This document shows, in pieces, positions 19,552 through 27,422 of a stretch of DNA of 64,000 nucleotides. Both the position numbers and the translations under genes were made by a program. Under the pieces are notes generated by a model. That model saw only the letters and a program-made list of their open reading frames with translations. It was not told the DNA's origin and ran no database searches. The stretch is from Saprospiraceae bacterium (GTDB taxonomy: Bacteria > Bacteroidota > Bacteroidia > Chitinophagales > Saprospiraceae), in contig JALHRR010000020.1 of assembly GCA_022841345.1 (NCBI GenBank), forward strand, positions 1 through 64,000, written 5' to 3'. Within the stretch, counting starts at the first letter, position 1; every line of letters begins with the position of its first letter.

Positions 19552-21240
19552 TCACAACTGCCCCAACACAAACTGTATAATCCGGGCCTCTTCCGCATCT
19601 GCCTTATCGGATATGATTTGGGCTTTTTCGAGCATTTCGTTCACGAATTCCGGATCTTCAAAGTCTTTTGTGTTGATGCGCACATTTAAATAGGCTCCTT
19701 TGACAGCAGCTTTTGCGCATAAGGCTCCGACAGCAGCATCTGAGAGCGAGTTTTGATTGCCTTCCCTAACCATGACATCTGCTAGTTCGAAAACCTGAAC
19801 TGCTTGTTCCATTACTGCATATGGAATTTCAATGGCTACGCGGGTGGCATTTTTAATGGCCGCCTTTCTTACTTTTACCTCATCTTCCGTGGATTTGGGT
19901 AATTTAAATGCTTCCATGATTCCATTAAAAGCTGCCGTATCTGCATCCACGAGATTCAGGAGCGTTTTCTTCAATGTCTGTCCTCTTTCTGCAAAGTCAG
20001 AAAAGTATTGATACTTATCTTCCCAACCGCTTTTACCTGCAGAGAGATTAGCCACCATGGTAGTGAGCGCAGCTCCCAAAGCTCCAGCATAAGCAGAAAT
20101 GGATCCACCACCGGGAGCAGGACTTTCGGAAGCCGTCAGATCTGCAAATGCTCCCAGGTCCATCCGAACAAGCGGATTGCTGCTTGCATCTTCCAGGAGA
20201 TATTCTATGATTTTTTTCTGCGGGTCAAAAGCACCCAATTCATCGAGACCAAGTGATTTAATGGCAATTTTAATTAATTCAGCCTCTGATACACCGGTGG
20301 ATCTTTCCTGTTTTTGCAAGTAATATTTTCCGGCATCCACCATCACACTCAGCGGAACCAAACCTACCAATTCAGACCCTGTTACCCGCATACCTCTGCT
20401 TTCTGCGCTTTTGCAGCAAGCATCAAATGCCACATGCAGTGGTGTTTCCTGAATATTGGTTAGATTCATGGACACCTGTGCCACGCCGTATTCTTCAATA
20501 AACCATCCGATTGCTTTTACCGATTTGCACATTCCTGCCTGACGAAGCGGTTCTCCCTGATCATCCTTCAAAATAGTTCCTGTTGTAGGATGTCCCTCTC
20601 TGAGTATTCTGCCTTGTTCACGCACATCAAAGGCAACTGAATTGGCTCTTTTGACAGAGGTTGTATTCAGATTGACATTATATGCCACCAGAAAATCTCT
20701 TGCTCCAATGACGGTAGCTCCTGAGCGCGGGTTGAATTTTGAAGGACCATAATCCGGTTTCCACTCAGCTTTTTGCAATTTATCCGCCATTCCTTCATAT
20801 TCTCCGGCTCTGATATGCGCCAGATTCTTGCGCTCAGGCTGTGTGGCTGCGGCTTCGTACATAAATATAGGAATCGGGAGTTCCCGACCGACCCGCTCAG
20901 CCAATTTGTGGGCATAAGCTGCTGTTTCTTCCAGGCTGATATTGGCAATTGGAATCAATGGGCAAACATCTGTAGCGCCCATCCGCGGATGTTCACCCTT
21001 GTGTTTGCTCATATCTATAAGTTCCCCGGCTTTCTTAATGGCCAGGAAAGCAGCTTCAATCACTGGTTCCGGATGCCCGACAAAAGTAACTACCGTGCGG
21101 TTGGTAGCTTTGCCGGGATCTACATCGAGAAGCTTCACCCCGTCGACTGATTCTATCTCAGCAGTAATTTGTCTGATGACAGCAAGATCGACACCTTCAC
21201 TAAAATTGGGAACACATTCTATAATGGGAGCAGTATTCAT
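19552..21240 (-). CDS. ftcD: Bifunctional glutamate formimidoyltransferase / formimidoyl-THF cyclodeaminase
   Basis: 562-residue fusion, as in animal FTCD. Residues 1-180 are the formiminotransferase N-subdomain (ECVPNFSEG, VDPGKATNRTVVTFVGHPE, HPRMGATDVCPLIPI, with the catalytic-site His in KGEHPRMG). Residues about 180-330 form its C-subdomain (NVNLNTTSVKRANSVAFDVRE, GWFIEEYGVAQVSMNLTN). Residues about 365-562 are the cyclodeaminase (ASESPAPGGGSISAYAGALGAAL; FNGIMEAFKLPKST). It moves the formimino group from formiminoglutamate (histidine breakdown) to tetrahydrofolate and releases ammonia. Other hut genes are not in the window. Upstream is a 594-bp repeat-rich gap. Confidence 0.95.
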   Translation of the reverse strand: MNTAPIIECVPNFSEGVDLAVIRQITAEIESVDGVKLLDVDPGKATNRTVVTFVGHPEPVIEAAFLAIKKAGELIDMSKHKGEHPRMGATDVCPLIPIANISLEETAAYAHKLAERVGRELPIPIFMYEAAATQPERKNLAHIRAGEYEGMADKLQKAEWKPDYGPSKFNPRSGATVIGARDFLVAYNVNLNTTSVKRANSVAFDVREQGRILREGHPTTGTILKDDQGEPLRQAGMCKSVKAIGWFIEEYGVAQVSMNLTNIQETPLHVAFDACCKSAESRGMRVTGSELVGLVPLSVMVDAGKYYLQKQERSTGVSEAELIKIAIKSLGLDELGAFDPQKKIIEYLLEDASSNPLVRMDLGAFADLTASESPAPGGGSISAYAGALGAALTTMVANLSAGKSGWEDKYQYFSDFAERGQTLKKTLLNLVDADTAAFNGIMEAFKLPKSTEDEVKVRKAAIKNATRVAIEIPYAVMEQAVQVFELADVMVREGNQNSLSDAAVGALCAKAAVKGAYLNVRINTKDFEDPEFVNEMLEKAQIISDKADAEEARIIQFVLGQL

Positions 21241-21422
21241 TTCTTACAGGTTTAGTTTTTTCAAAGAGCCGCAAATATAATACCCTGTCACGGAAATACC
21301 TTCTTATAAAAGATTGTCTTCATCTCCTGATCTTTTTGGCTGTTCTAATAGCTACCTTCTTATAATGAACGCGTTGCATTCAAGTTTCCCGTTTTTTGAT
21401 AACATATCATCGTAGCACGGGG

Positions 21423-21530
21423 GACATCTTGCTCGCTGCGCTTGCAAGGTGACATCTTATGCCTGCGGCAAAAGGTGACATCCCCGAAAAAAATTGACAG
21501 CTTTGCAGTCAATTTTTTCGGTGGTGACAG
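21423..21530 (+). repeat. Family A hairpin array, GGTGACATC variant
   Basis: Boundary words GACATC (21423), GGTGACATC (21448 and 21474) and GGTGACAG (21523) enclose three hairpins: CTTGC/GCAAG with loop TCGCTGCGCTT; TGCC/GGCA inside CTT/AAG; and CCGAAAAAA-ATTGAC paired with GTCAATTTTTTCGG (14 bp with one bulged A, loop AGCTTTGCA). Here the six-base core is GACATC, the reverse complement of the GATGTC seen in the other clusters. Confidence 0.8.
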
Positions 21531-21562
21531 CTGTGCATAAAATAGAATTGCAGCTTCTTCCC

Positions 21563-21823
21563 GGCTGTTCACTTACGCCCTACCACTTATGTCTTACACC
21601 TTATTTCCGGCCGTTCAGCTAGCAGCCAGCTGCGGCTGTTTGGGGTGTTCAAATCGTATATCGTTTTTGGTTGTTCCCCAATCAGCGCTTTACCCTTTAA
21701 ACGAGGCTGTTTACCGGCTGTTAACTCCTACACCCCTTAACGCCTTAACGAACACACAACAAACCCACAACCCCAACTGGCTGTTCGCCAAAAGCCAAAA
21801 GCTAATAGCCAACAGCGGCTGTT
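21563..21823 (+). repeat. Family B cluster: GGCTGTT units
   Basis: GGCTGTT or one-base variants occur near 21563, 21609 (GGCCGTT), 21634, 21669 (GGTTGTT), 21705, 21716, 21779 and 21817, separated by 4-56 bp of varied sequence. The last unit, GGCTGTTCGCC...AATAGCC...GCGGCTGTT, matches the units at 26775 and 30043. Confidence 0.7.
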
Positions 21824-21834
21824 TCATCCGGGCA

Positions 21835-23793
21835 CTACCTCATCAAATACATTTTGGTACTAAAAGCAGGTATATTCATCGTTCCGGGTATATTTTCAGT
21901 ATTGTAATCAGGCAACGATTGCCACTCCGTTCTGTCATTGATCCATTCGGAAAAACGGGAGGTGGCTACATTTTGTTCTTTTCCGTGTGTATTCATGATG
22001 ATGACAATTCTTTCTGATTCATCATATCTAATATAGATATAGACTCCATTTTCAGGAATATAGTGAATGAGTTTTCCGGATCCCAGAGCAGGATGGGACT
22101 TTCGCATTTTGATCAGTGATTGAGTGAATCTGAAAATTTCTTCTTCTTCGACAGTTCTTCCTGCTCTCTGAAATTTGTCTATTCCATCTGCCGGCCAGCC
22201 ACCGGGAAAATCCTGGCGGACTTTACCATCGGGGTCTGCATGGTTTTTGAGCAAAATTTCTGTGCCATAATACAGCTGGGGTATGCCTCTGGTAGTCATC
22301 ATCCAGCTGAGCGCCGACTTAAGTTTATCTTTATTTTCACCAAGGACAGAATAGATTCGGCTCACATCATGGTTGTCCAGAAATACCACATTTCTATAGG
22401 CGTCTTCATACAGGAAGTCATGGGACATTGTGTGGTACATTCTTGCCGCTCCGCTGGTCCATCCCTGTTCCTGATTCAGCGCTTCAGTGATGGCATAATA
22501 CATTTGAAAATCAGTTACAGCGGGCATATAATTATTTTGCTTCCCTCTCATATTATTTTGCTGCGTGAAGAAAGCCTGATTGGGACTGCCATGCACCCAG
22601 GTTTCTGCAAATAAGGAGACTTTTGGAAATGCTTCATTGACTTTCTTTGCCCAGTTTGCCATAAATGATCTGTCCGGATATGCATACGTATCGATCCTAT
22701 ATGCATCCAGATCTGCATAAGCTATCCACCAGATATTATTTTGAATGAGATATCGGGCAAGTCTGGGATGCTGCTGATTCAGATCCGGCATATGCCGGTC
22801 AAACCAACCAGTATTCATCCTGTTGAAATCCCCGGTTGATACATATGGGTCCATATAAACCTGGTCCCGGTAGCTTGTTTTGATAAACGTGTCGTGCTGA
22901 TGAATCCAGTTTCTGTCCGGCAAGTCTTTGATAAACCAATGCTGATCTCCCACATGATTGTGGATGATATCCATGACTACTTTGATGCCCTTTTCATGGC
23001 AGCGCTTTACCAGTTCTTTGTATAAGTCATTGCTTCCCAATCTTTTGTCGATATTATACAAGTCCGTGACCGCGTAGCCATGATAGGATTCATACGGTTG
23101 ATTATTCTCCTGCACCGGATTCAGCCAGAGTGCAGTGATTCCCAGTGTGTCCAGATAATCCAGCTTGTCCATTATTCCCTGCAAATCCCCGCCATGTCTG
23201 AAGTACATTTTCCGGCGGTCAATGCCTTTTTGCTGCATATCTCTGTAACTGTCATTTTTATCATCTCCATTGGCAAAACGATCCGGCATGATCAGATAGA
23301 TTATATCCTGCGTGTTCAGTCCATGGAACTGGCCTCCCAGAGCATCTTTTTCCAGGATAGGATATTTATATATTTTACTTTTGCCTGCCTTTGTCAGCTG
23401 TATAGGTATATTTCCCGGCTTTGCTGAAGGATCAATTTGAAGCTCTATAAACAGATAGTTAGGGTTTTCCACTTCATGAACAGCTATTTTCTTTACCCCT
23501 GAATACTCCAGTTGAACACTTGAACCCTTGATGTTTTTATCATAAATCAATACTTCTACCACAGAATCTGTCATACCAATCCACCAGTTGGGTGGTTCCA
23601 TTCGAAAGCCCTGAAAGTCTTTTCCATCCGCATTTCTGAGCATGTATTCTGAGTGCTTTACTCCATCGGGAAGTTTTTGTTGCGGGTCAAAAGAGTCTTC
23701 TTTCTGTGCTTTGATGGTAACTCCAGCAGAGAAAATAAAAAGGAGAATTAAAGCAAATGAAAATGCCTGTCTGATGTAAGTAAATAAAAACAT
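21835..23793 (-). CDS. Alpha-amylase family glycosidase (cyclomaltodextrinase/neopullulanase-like), exported
   Basis: 652 residues from the ATG at 23793, chosen because it starts a clear signal peptide (MFLFTYIRQAFSFALILLFIFSAGVTIKAQ); the frame extends 21 codons upstream. An N-terminal beta-sandwich (about 30-130; MEPPNWWIGMTDSVVEVLIYD, typical of cyclomaltodextrinase N-domains) precedes a GH13 barrel: MPDRFANGD, VMDIIHNHVGD, DAYRIDTYAYPD (nucleophile Asp), LFAETWVHG (acid Glu) and FLDNHDVSR (third Asp). It should hydrolyse alpha-1,4-glucans or cyclodextrins in the periplasm or outside, like SusA. No SusCD pair is adjacent. Divergent from the EamA gene with about 90 bp between starts. Confidence 0.92.
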   Translation of the reverse strand: MFLFTYIRQAFSFALILLFIFSAGVTIKAQKEDSFDPQQKLPDGVKHSEYMLRNADGKDFQGFRMEPPNWWIGMTDSVVEVLIYDKNIKGSSVQLEYSGVKKIAVHEVENPNYLFIELQIDPSAKPGNIPIQLTKAGKSKIYKYPILEKDALGGQFHGLNTQDIIYLIMPDRFANGDDKNDSYRDMQQKGIDRRKMYFRHGGDLQGIMDKLDYLDTLGITALWLNPVQENNQPYESYHGYAVTDLYNIDKRLGSNDLYKELVKRCHEKGIKVVMDIIHNHVGDQHWFIKDLPDRNWIHQHDTFIKTSYRDQVYMDPYVSTGDFNRMNTGWFDRHMPDLNQQHPRLARYLIQNNIWWIAYADLDAYRIDTYAYPDRSFMANWAKKVNEAFPKVSLFAETWVHGSPNQAFFTQQNNMRGKQNNYMPAVTDFQMYYAITEALNQEQGWTSGAARMYHTMSHDFLYEDAYRNVVFLDNHDVSRIYSVLGENKDKLKSALSWMMTTRGIPQLYYGTEILLKNHADPDGKVRQDFPGGWPADGIDKFQRAGRTVEEEEIFRFTQSLIKMRKSHPALGSGKLIHYIPENGVYIYIRYDESERIVIIMNTHGKEQNVATSRFSEWINDRTEWQSLPDYNTENIPGTMNIPAFSTKMYLMR

Positions 23794-23857
23794 AGTTGCC
23801 GGTTTTATTTTTTCAAGAACAATTATATGCATAAAATGATTACTCCCCCAATTCATT

Positions 23858-23865
23858 TACTTTTG
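23858..23865 (+). promoter_or_regulatory. Candidate -7 box (TACTTTTG) for the EamA gene
   Basis: Matches TAnnTTTG and lies 16 bp before the ATG at 23882, the right distance for a short leader. No clear -33 element. Confidence 0.35.
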
Positions 23866-23881
23866 AGCTGCGGTTTCTTTC

Positions 23882-24790
23882 ATGTTTTCGTCAATGTCCA
23901 ACAATAAACTAGTTCCTCATTTATATCTTCTTGCAGTTGCCTTCATATATGGAGCAAACTACACGATAGCAAAAGATGTCATGTCCAGCGGGCTCATTAA
24001 GCCAATGGCTTTCATTCTGTGCAGGGTATTGGCAGGCGTTCTTTTATTCTGGGCAACTTCTATTTTTATTAAAGAGAAAATAGAACGAAAAGATCATACT
24101 ATTCTGCTGATTTGTGCACTAACCGGCGTGGTGATCAATCAAACGCTCTTTTTCTATGGTCTCCATTTGGGTTCAGTCATTCATGCATCCCTCATTATGA
24201 CTGCTACTCCGATTTTGGTGGTAGCAGTTTCCTGGATAATGCTGAAGGAGGCCATAACCTATTTCAAAATTGGAGGTGTATTGCTTGGTTGTTCCGGTGC
24301 GATATTACTAATACTGCAAGCCCGGGTTCAGGGCCAGTCTATCAATGAGCCTCTTGGTAATGCCTTTATATTTATAAATGCTGTTTCCTTTGCTGTGTAT
24401 CTGGTGCTGGTAAAAAGGCTGACACACAAGTATCACCCTGTGACTATCTCCAAATGGGTGTTTTTGTATGGCAGTATATTATGTATTCCACTGGGCTTAT
24501 ACCAAATTCAGGATGTGGTGTGGAGCGATTTTGATATGTTCTCCTGGATCGGCTTCCTATATGTGCTGATATTTACTACATTCCTGGCGTACCTTCTGAA
24601 TGCTCTGGCCTTAAAACAAGTTAGTGCCAGTACAGTTAGTGTATACATTTACCTCCAGCCACTGATTGCAGTTTTGATTGCTTTGACATTGCAAAAGGAT
24701 CAATTAGATGGAGTTAAAATCCTGGCTGCCGTGTTAATTTTCAGCGGGGTTTACCTGTCAGGAAAAAAAATGAAGGCATCTACTACCTGA
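23882..24790 (+). CDS. EamA-family (DMT) transporter
   Basis: 302-residue inner-membrane protein with about ten hydrophobic segments arranged as two five-helix EamA repeats (first: LYLLAVAFIYGANYTIAKDVMSSG and ALTGVVINQTLFFYGLHLGSV; second from about residue 160: NAFIFINAVSFAVYLVLVKRL and TTFLAYLLNALALKQVSASTVSVYIYLQPLIAVLIAL). Members export amino acids, metabolites or nucleotide compounds; the substrate cannot be told. A second Met at residue 5 is an alternative start. Divergent from the amylase. Confidence 0.92.
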   Translation: MFSSMSNNKLVPHLYLLAVAFIYGANYTIAKDVMSSGLIKPMAFILCRVLAGVLLFWATSIFIKEKIERKDHTILLICALTGVVINQTLFFYGLHLGSVIHASLIMTATPILVVAVSWIMLKEAITYFKIGGVLLGCSGAILLILQARVQGQSINEPLGNAFIFINAVSFAVYLVLVKRLTHKYHPVTISKWVFLYGSILCIPLGLYQIQDVVWSDFDMFSWIGFLYVLIFTTFLAYLLNALALKQVSASTVSVYIYLQPLIAVLIALTLQKDQLDGVKILAAVLIFSGVYLSGKKMKASTT

Positions 24791-25069
24791 TTTGGGGTAT
24801 TTTTAATAATTCTTTCATTTCGTATGTCAATATTATGAGTATATATTTCTCTATATCTCTTAGTCATTAAAAGGTATGGAAAAATCGTAATAAGAATGTG
24901 CCCAAATGCTCAAATTATTGATTAACAACCAATTAAAACACATTTAGGATTTTTTTAATATATCCCACAATGTTTATTTATTGTTAAAAAATGTTGGGAA
25001 AAAATGAGCGGTCTTTGTGGTTTATTTCTTTACTTTACCGCACGAATTAACAATCCCCCAAGATTACAC

Positions 25070-26473
25070 ATGGAACATAGTGCCAATAAACAAAGTACGC
25101 TCCTACATCTCATTACTGAATATGAAGCCTTGTCTCAAAAAGGAGACATAGCTGTTTTCGAAGAAAAAACCTTTTTTACTTTAATACAATTTTACGAGTC
25201 AGAGTTTTCAGCGGAGAAAGCCCTGGAAGTAATAGACCATGCCCTGGAAATTTATGCATACAGTGTTGATTTCTACTTACGCAAGGCAGAATTGTTGTTC
25301 AATGTAAAACAGTTTTCGCAGGCGGACGCTGTCATTACTCAGGCAGAAACGCTTGCACCTAATGATATTTTAGTATCTCTGATGAGGGCCAAATATAAAG
25401 TTTTGACCAAGCAGTATCACGATGCGCTGGCTATTACCGAAGAACTAAAGTCTCATAAAGAACCACAATTGCTTACTGAGATCTTGTTGACAGAAGCCTT
25501 TATCTACGATCAGAGTCGTGAATATGAAAAGCAATTCGATGTTCTGGCTCAACTTTTACAAAAAGATCACAGCAATCTTAATGCTCTGGAGAGAATTTCA
25601 GCTGCAGTAGAAAACACAAAGAGATATAACGAGAGTATTGCTCTGCATCAGCAAATTATTGATAAAGATCCATATTCATACCAGGCATGGTACAATCTGG
25701 CTCATGCATACTCCTGCACACACGAATATGAAAGAGCTATCGATGCATACGAATATGTTTACATCATCAATAAGGATTTTGAAGCGGCATACAGAGACAG
25801 AGGAGATCTTTGTTTGGAACTATGCAATTATAAGGAAGCCCTCAAGTCATTTAAAGAAGCAAATGATGTCTTTGGATCTGATCCTGACACCCTGACTAAT
25901 ATCGGCCAATGCCTGATTCACCTGGATCAAAGCAAACATGCCAGAAAATATTTGACCAAGGCGCTAAAAATCGATCCTTATAACGAAGAACTACATTACT
26001 ATATCGGACTTTCATTTGCAAAAGAAAGAAGCTGGGTCAATGCTATCAATGCATTCAAACGTGCGCTCGAAATGGATGACAGCAGAGAAGAATATCTTGC
26101 CAGCCTGGGAGATGCGTATTTTCATCTGAATGAATTCAGCAAAGCTATATATTACTTTAAAAAGGCTGTAAAACACGGTCCTGAACAAAGCTTTATCTGG
26201 ATGTCATATGCCAATTTCCTTTTGGCAACCAACAGAATTAAAGAGTCCTTACTTGTTCTGGAAAAAGGCGAATATTTTGCCAACTGTGTAGAATTAACTT
26301 ATGTGAAATCAGCTGCATACTTCCTGCTGGAGGATTCACTGAATGGAATGAAAGTTCTGGAAGAAGCGCTTCAAACGGATCCTGAATTACATTCCGTCTT
26401 ATTCTCATATGCCCCTCATCTGATGGTCAACCATGAGATCCAATCTATGATCAACTATTACAGTGCCCGTTAA
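25070..26473 (+). CDS. Tetratricopeptide repeat protein
   Basis: 467 residues from the ATG at 25070; the frame is open from 25004, but those 22 codons look non-coding. Built almost wholly of TPR helical hairpins, at least nine, with clear 34-residue periodicity (AWYNLAHAYSCTHEYERAIDAYEYVYIINKDFEAAYRDRGD, ELHYYIGLSFAKERSWVNAINAFKRALEMD, YLASLGDAYFHLNEFSKAIYYFKKAVKHGP). No signal peptide or enzyme domain, so it is probably a cytoplasmic scaffold. Homologues are widespread in Bacteroidota as single genes. A strong terminator follows 40 bp after the stop. Confidence 0.88.
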   Translation: MEHSANKQSTLLHLITEYEALSQKGDIAVFEEKTFFTLIQFYESEFSAEKALEVIDHALEIYAYSVDFYLRKAELLFNVKQFSQADAVITQAETLAPNDILVSLMRAKYKVLTKQYHDALAITEELKSHKEPQLLTEILLTEAFIYDQSREYEKQFDVLAQLLQKDHSNLNALERISAAVENTKRYNESIALHQQIIDKDPYSYQAWYNLAHAYSCTHEYERAIDAYEYVYIINKDFEAAYRDRGDLCLELCNYKEALKSFKEANDVFGSDPDTLTNIGQCLIHLDQSKHARKYLTKALKIDPYNEELHYYIGLSFAKERSWVNAINAFKRALEMDDSREEYLASLGDAYFHLNEFSKAIYYFKKAVKHGPEQSFIWMSYANFLLATNRIKESLLVLEKGEYFANCVELTYVKSAAYFLLEDSLNGMKVLEEALQTDPELHSVLFSYAPHLMVNHEIQSMINYYSAR

Positions 26474-26512
26474 AGAGATTATTTAACTCATATTTTATTA
26501 TATCCCGTACTG

Positions 26513-26549
26513 AAAGCCTCTGACCCCAACGACAGAGGCTTTTTCTTTT
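26513..26549 (+). terminator. Intrinsic terminator of the TPR gene
   Basis: AAAGCCTCTG (26513-26522) pairs with CAGAGGCTTT (26533-26542) around a 10-nt loop, followed by a T-rich run. Perfect 10-bp stem, 40 bp after the stop. Confidence 0.88.
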
Positions 26550-26656
26550 GTGCTTACGTTTTCACAGCTGGTCGAAGACCCTTGCCAGCTTGTTGTAATT
26601 TTGGCTTTAGTCGTAAAGACTGTTGGAGCTATTTCCGGTGAAATTGTCGAAGCGAA

Positions 26657-26709
26657 GTGATGGCTTTCTGTTTTCTGCAGCTGCGCTTTGAAAATAGAAA
26701 GGTGATGGC
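26657..26709 (+). repeat. Family A hairpin unit
   Basis: GTGATGGC (26657) and GGTGATGGC (26701) bracket a 12-bp stem, CTTTCTGTTTTC with GAAAATAGAAAG (one G-T wobble), and loop TGCAGCTGCGCTTT, the same loop word as in the 29.6-kb and 29.9-kb units. Confidence 0.8.
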
Positions 26710-26774
26710 TAACGCGAAGACAAGGAGGCAGCTTCTCCCGGATGTTCTCTCAAGGCTCGAAGCTTCTTTTTCCC

Positions 26775-26820
26775 GGCTGTTCGCCAAAGGCAAATGGCCA
26801 ATTGCTAATAGCCGGCTGCT
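26775..26820 (+). repeat. Family B unit next to the rbfA stop
   Basis: GGCTGTTCGCC, an A-rich middle with AATAGCC, then GCCGGCTGCT, ending 3 bp before the rbfA stop codon. Parallel to the units at 21779-21823 and 30043-30087. Confidence 0.65.
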
Positions 26821-26822
26821 AC

Positions 26823-27203
26823 TCACTCCTCTTCATCCTTCTTTCCAAGCTGATTCTCTGCTTCCAATTTGTCAAACAAAGCATTTAGCTTGTACATCTC
26901 GTCGAGTGTATCGTCCTGATAAAATTCTATTCCGGGAATTCTCCTGATAAACTTGCGGATTCGCTCTCCCAGAGAAAACCTCAATCTGGTCGTGTTTTCC
27001 CTTAAAGCTTGAATCACTGCCTCTTTATCCTCCGCATTGTACACACTGAGATAGATTTTAGCCAGCCCAAAGTCTGGCGTAATTTTTACCGAGGTAACCG
27101 TCACCAATGCTTGTTCATAAATATATAGCCCTTCCTCCCGCAGCACGGTACCGAAGTTTCTTTTGATCAATTCCGCAGCTTGCTTTTGTCTTTTCGTTTC
27201 CAT
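26823..27203 (-). CDS. rbfA: 30S ribosome-binding factor A
   Basis: 126-residue cytosolic KH-type protein needed for 16S rRNA 5'-end maturation and 30S assembly, especially in the cold. Sequence runs RQKQAAELIKRNFGTVLREEG, VTVTSVKITPDFGLAKIYLSVYN and GERIRKFIRRIPGIEFYQDDTLDEMYKLNALFDKLE, all typical of RbfA. The acidic tail after residue 115 is variable in the family. It stands alone, divergent from recG with about 220 bp between starts; its stop touches a family B repeat. Confidence 0.95.
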   Translation of the reverse strand: METKRQKQAAELIKRNFGTVLREEGLYIYEQALVTVTSVKITPDFGLAKIYLSVYNAEDKEAVIQALRENTTRLRFSLGERIRKFIRRIPGIEFYQDDTLDEMYKLNALFDKLEAENQLGKKDEEE

Positions 27204-27422
27204 GTCTATTTTGATGTGCTATGAAGCAAATTGAAGCGAATATACGAAATCATATTACAAGCAAACATTCTCATACCCATGCTTGCCTTAGGTCAATCGA
27301 TACTTAACAGCCAAATTAACTCCAATTAATATAGATTTATTTCTAATTATCAGCCTTAAAATGCTGCCAATAAAAACCATATTCAATAGTTTTATCTTTT
27401 AATTGTAAACCACACATACATT

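Larger units (their letters stand above)
21241..21834. other. 594-bp repeat-rich intergenic region between ftcD and the amylase
   Basis: No gene seen. It contains a family A array (21423-21530) followed by a family B cluster (21563-21823) that ends 11 bp from the amylase stop. Between the family B words are short slipped phrases (CTTACGCCCTACCACTTATG, CTTAACGCCTTAACG). The first 180 bp next to ftcD must hold the ftcD promoter, but no clear box is visible. Confidence 0.6.
26550..26822. other. Repeat-filled gap between convergent TPR and rbfA genes
   Basis: After the terminator come small inverted repeats (AGCTGG/CCAGCT near 26566-26590, AGTC/GACT near 26610), a family A hairpin (26657-26709) and a family B unit (26775-26820) touching the rbfA stop. 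No gene. Confidence 0.6.
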
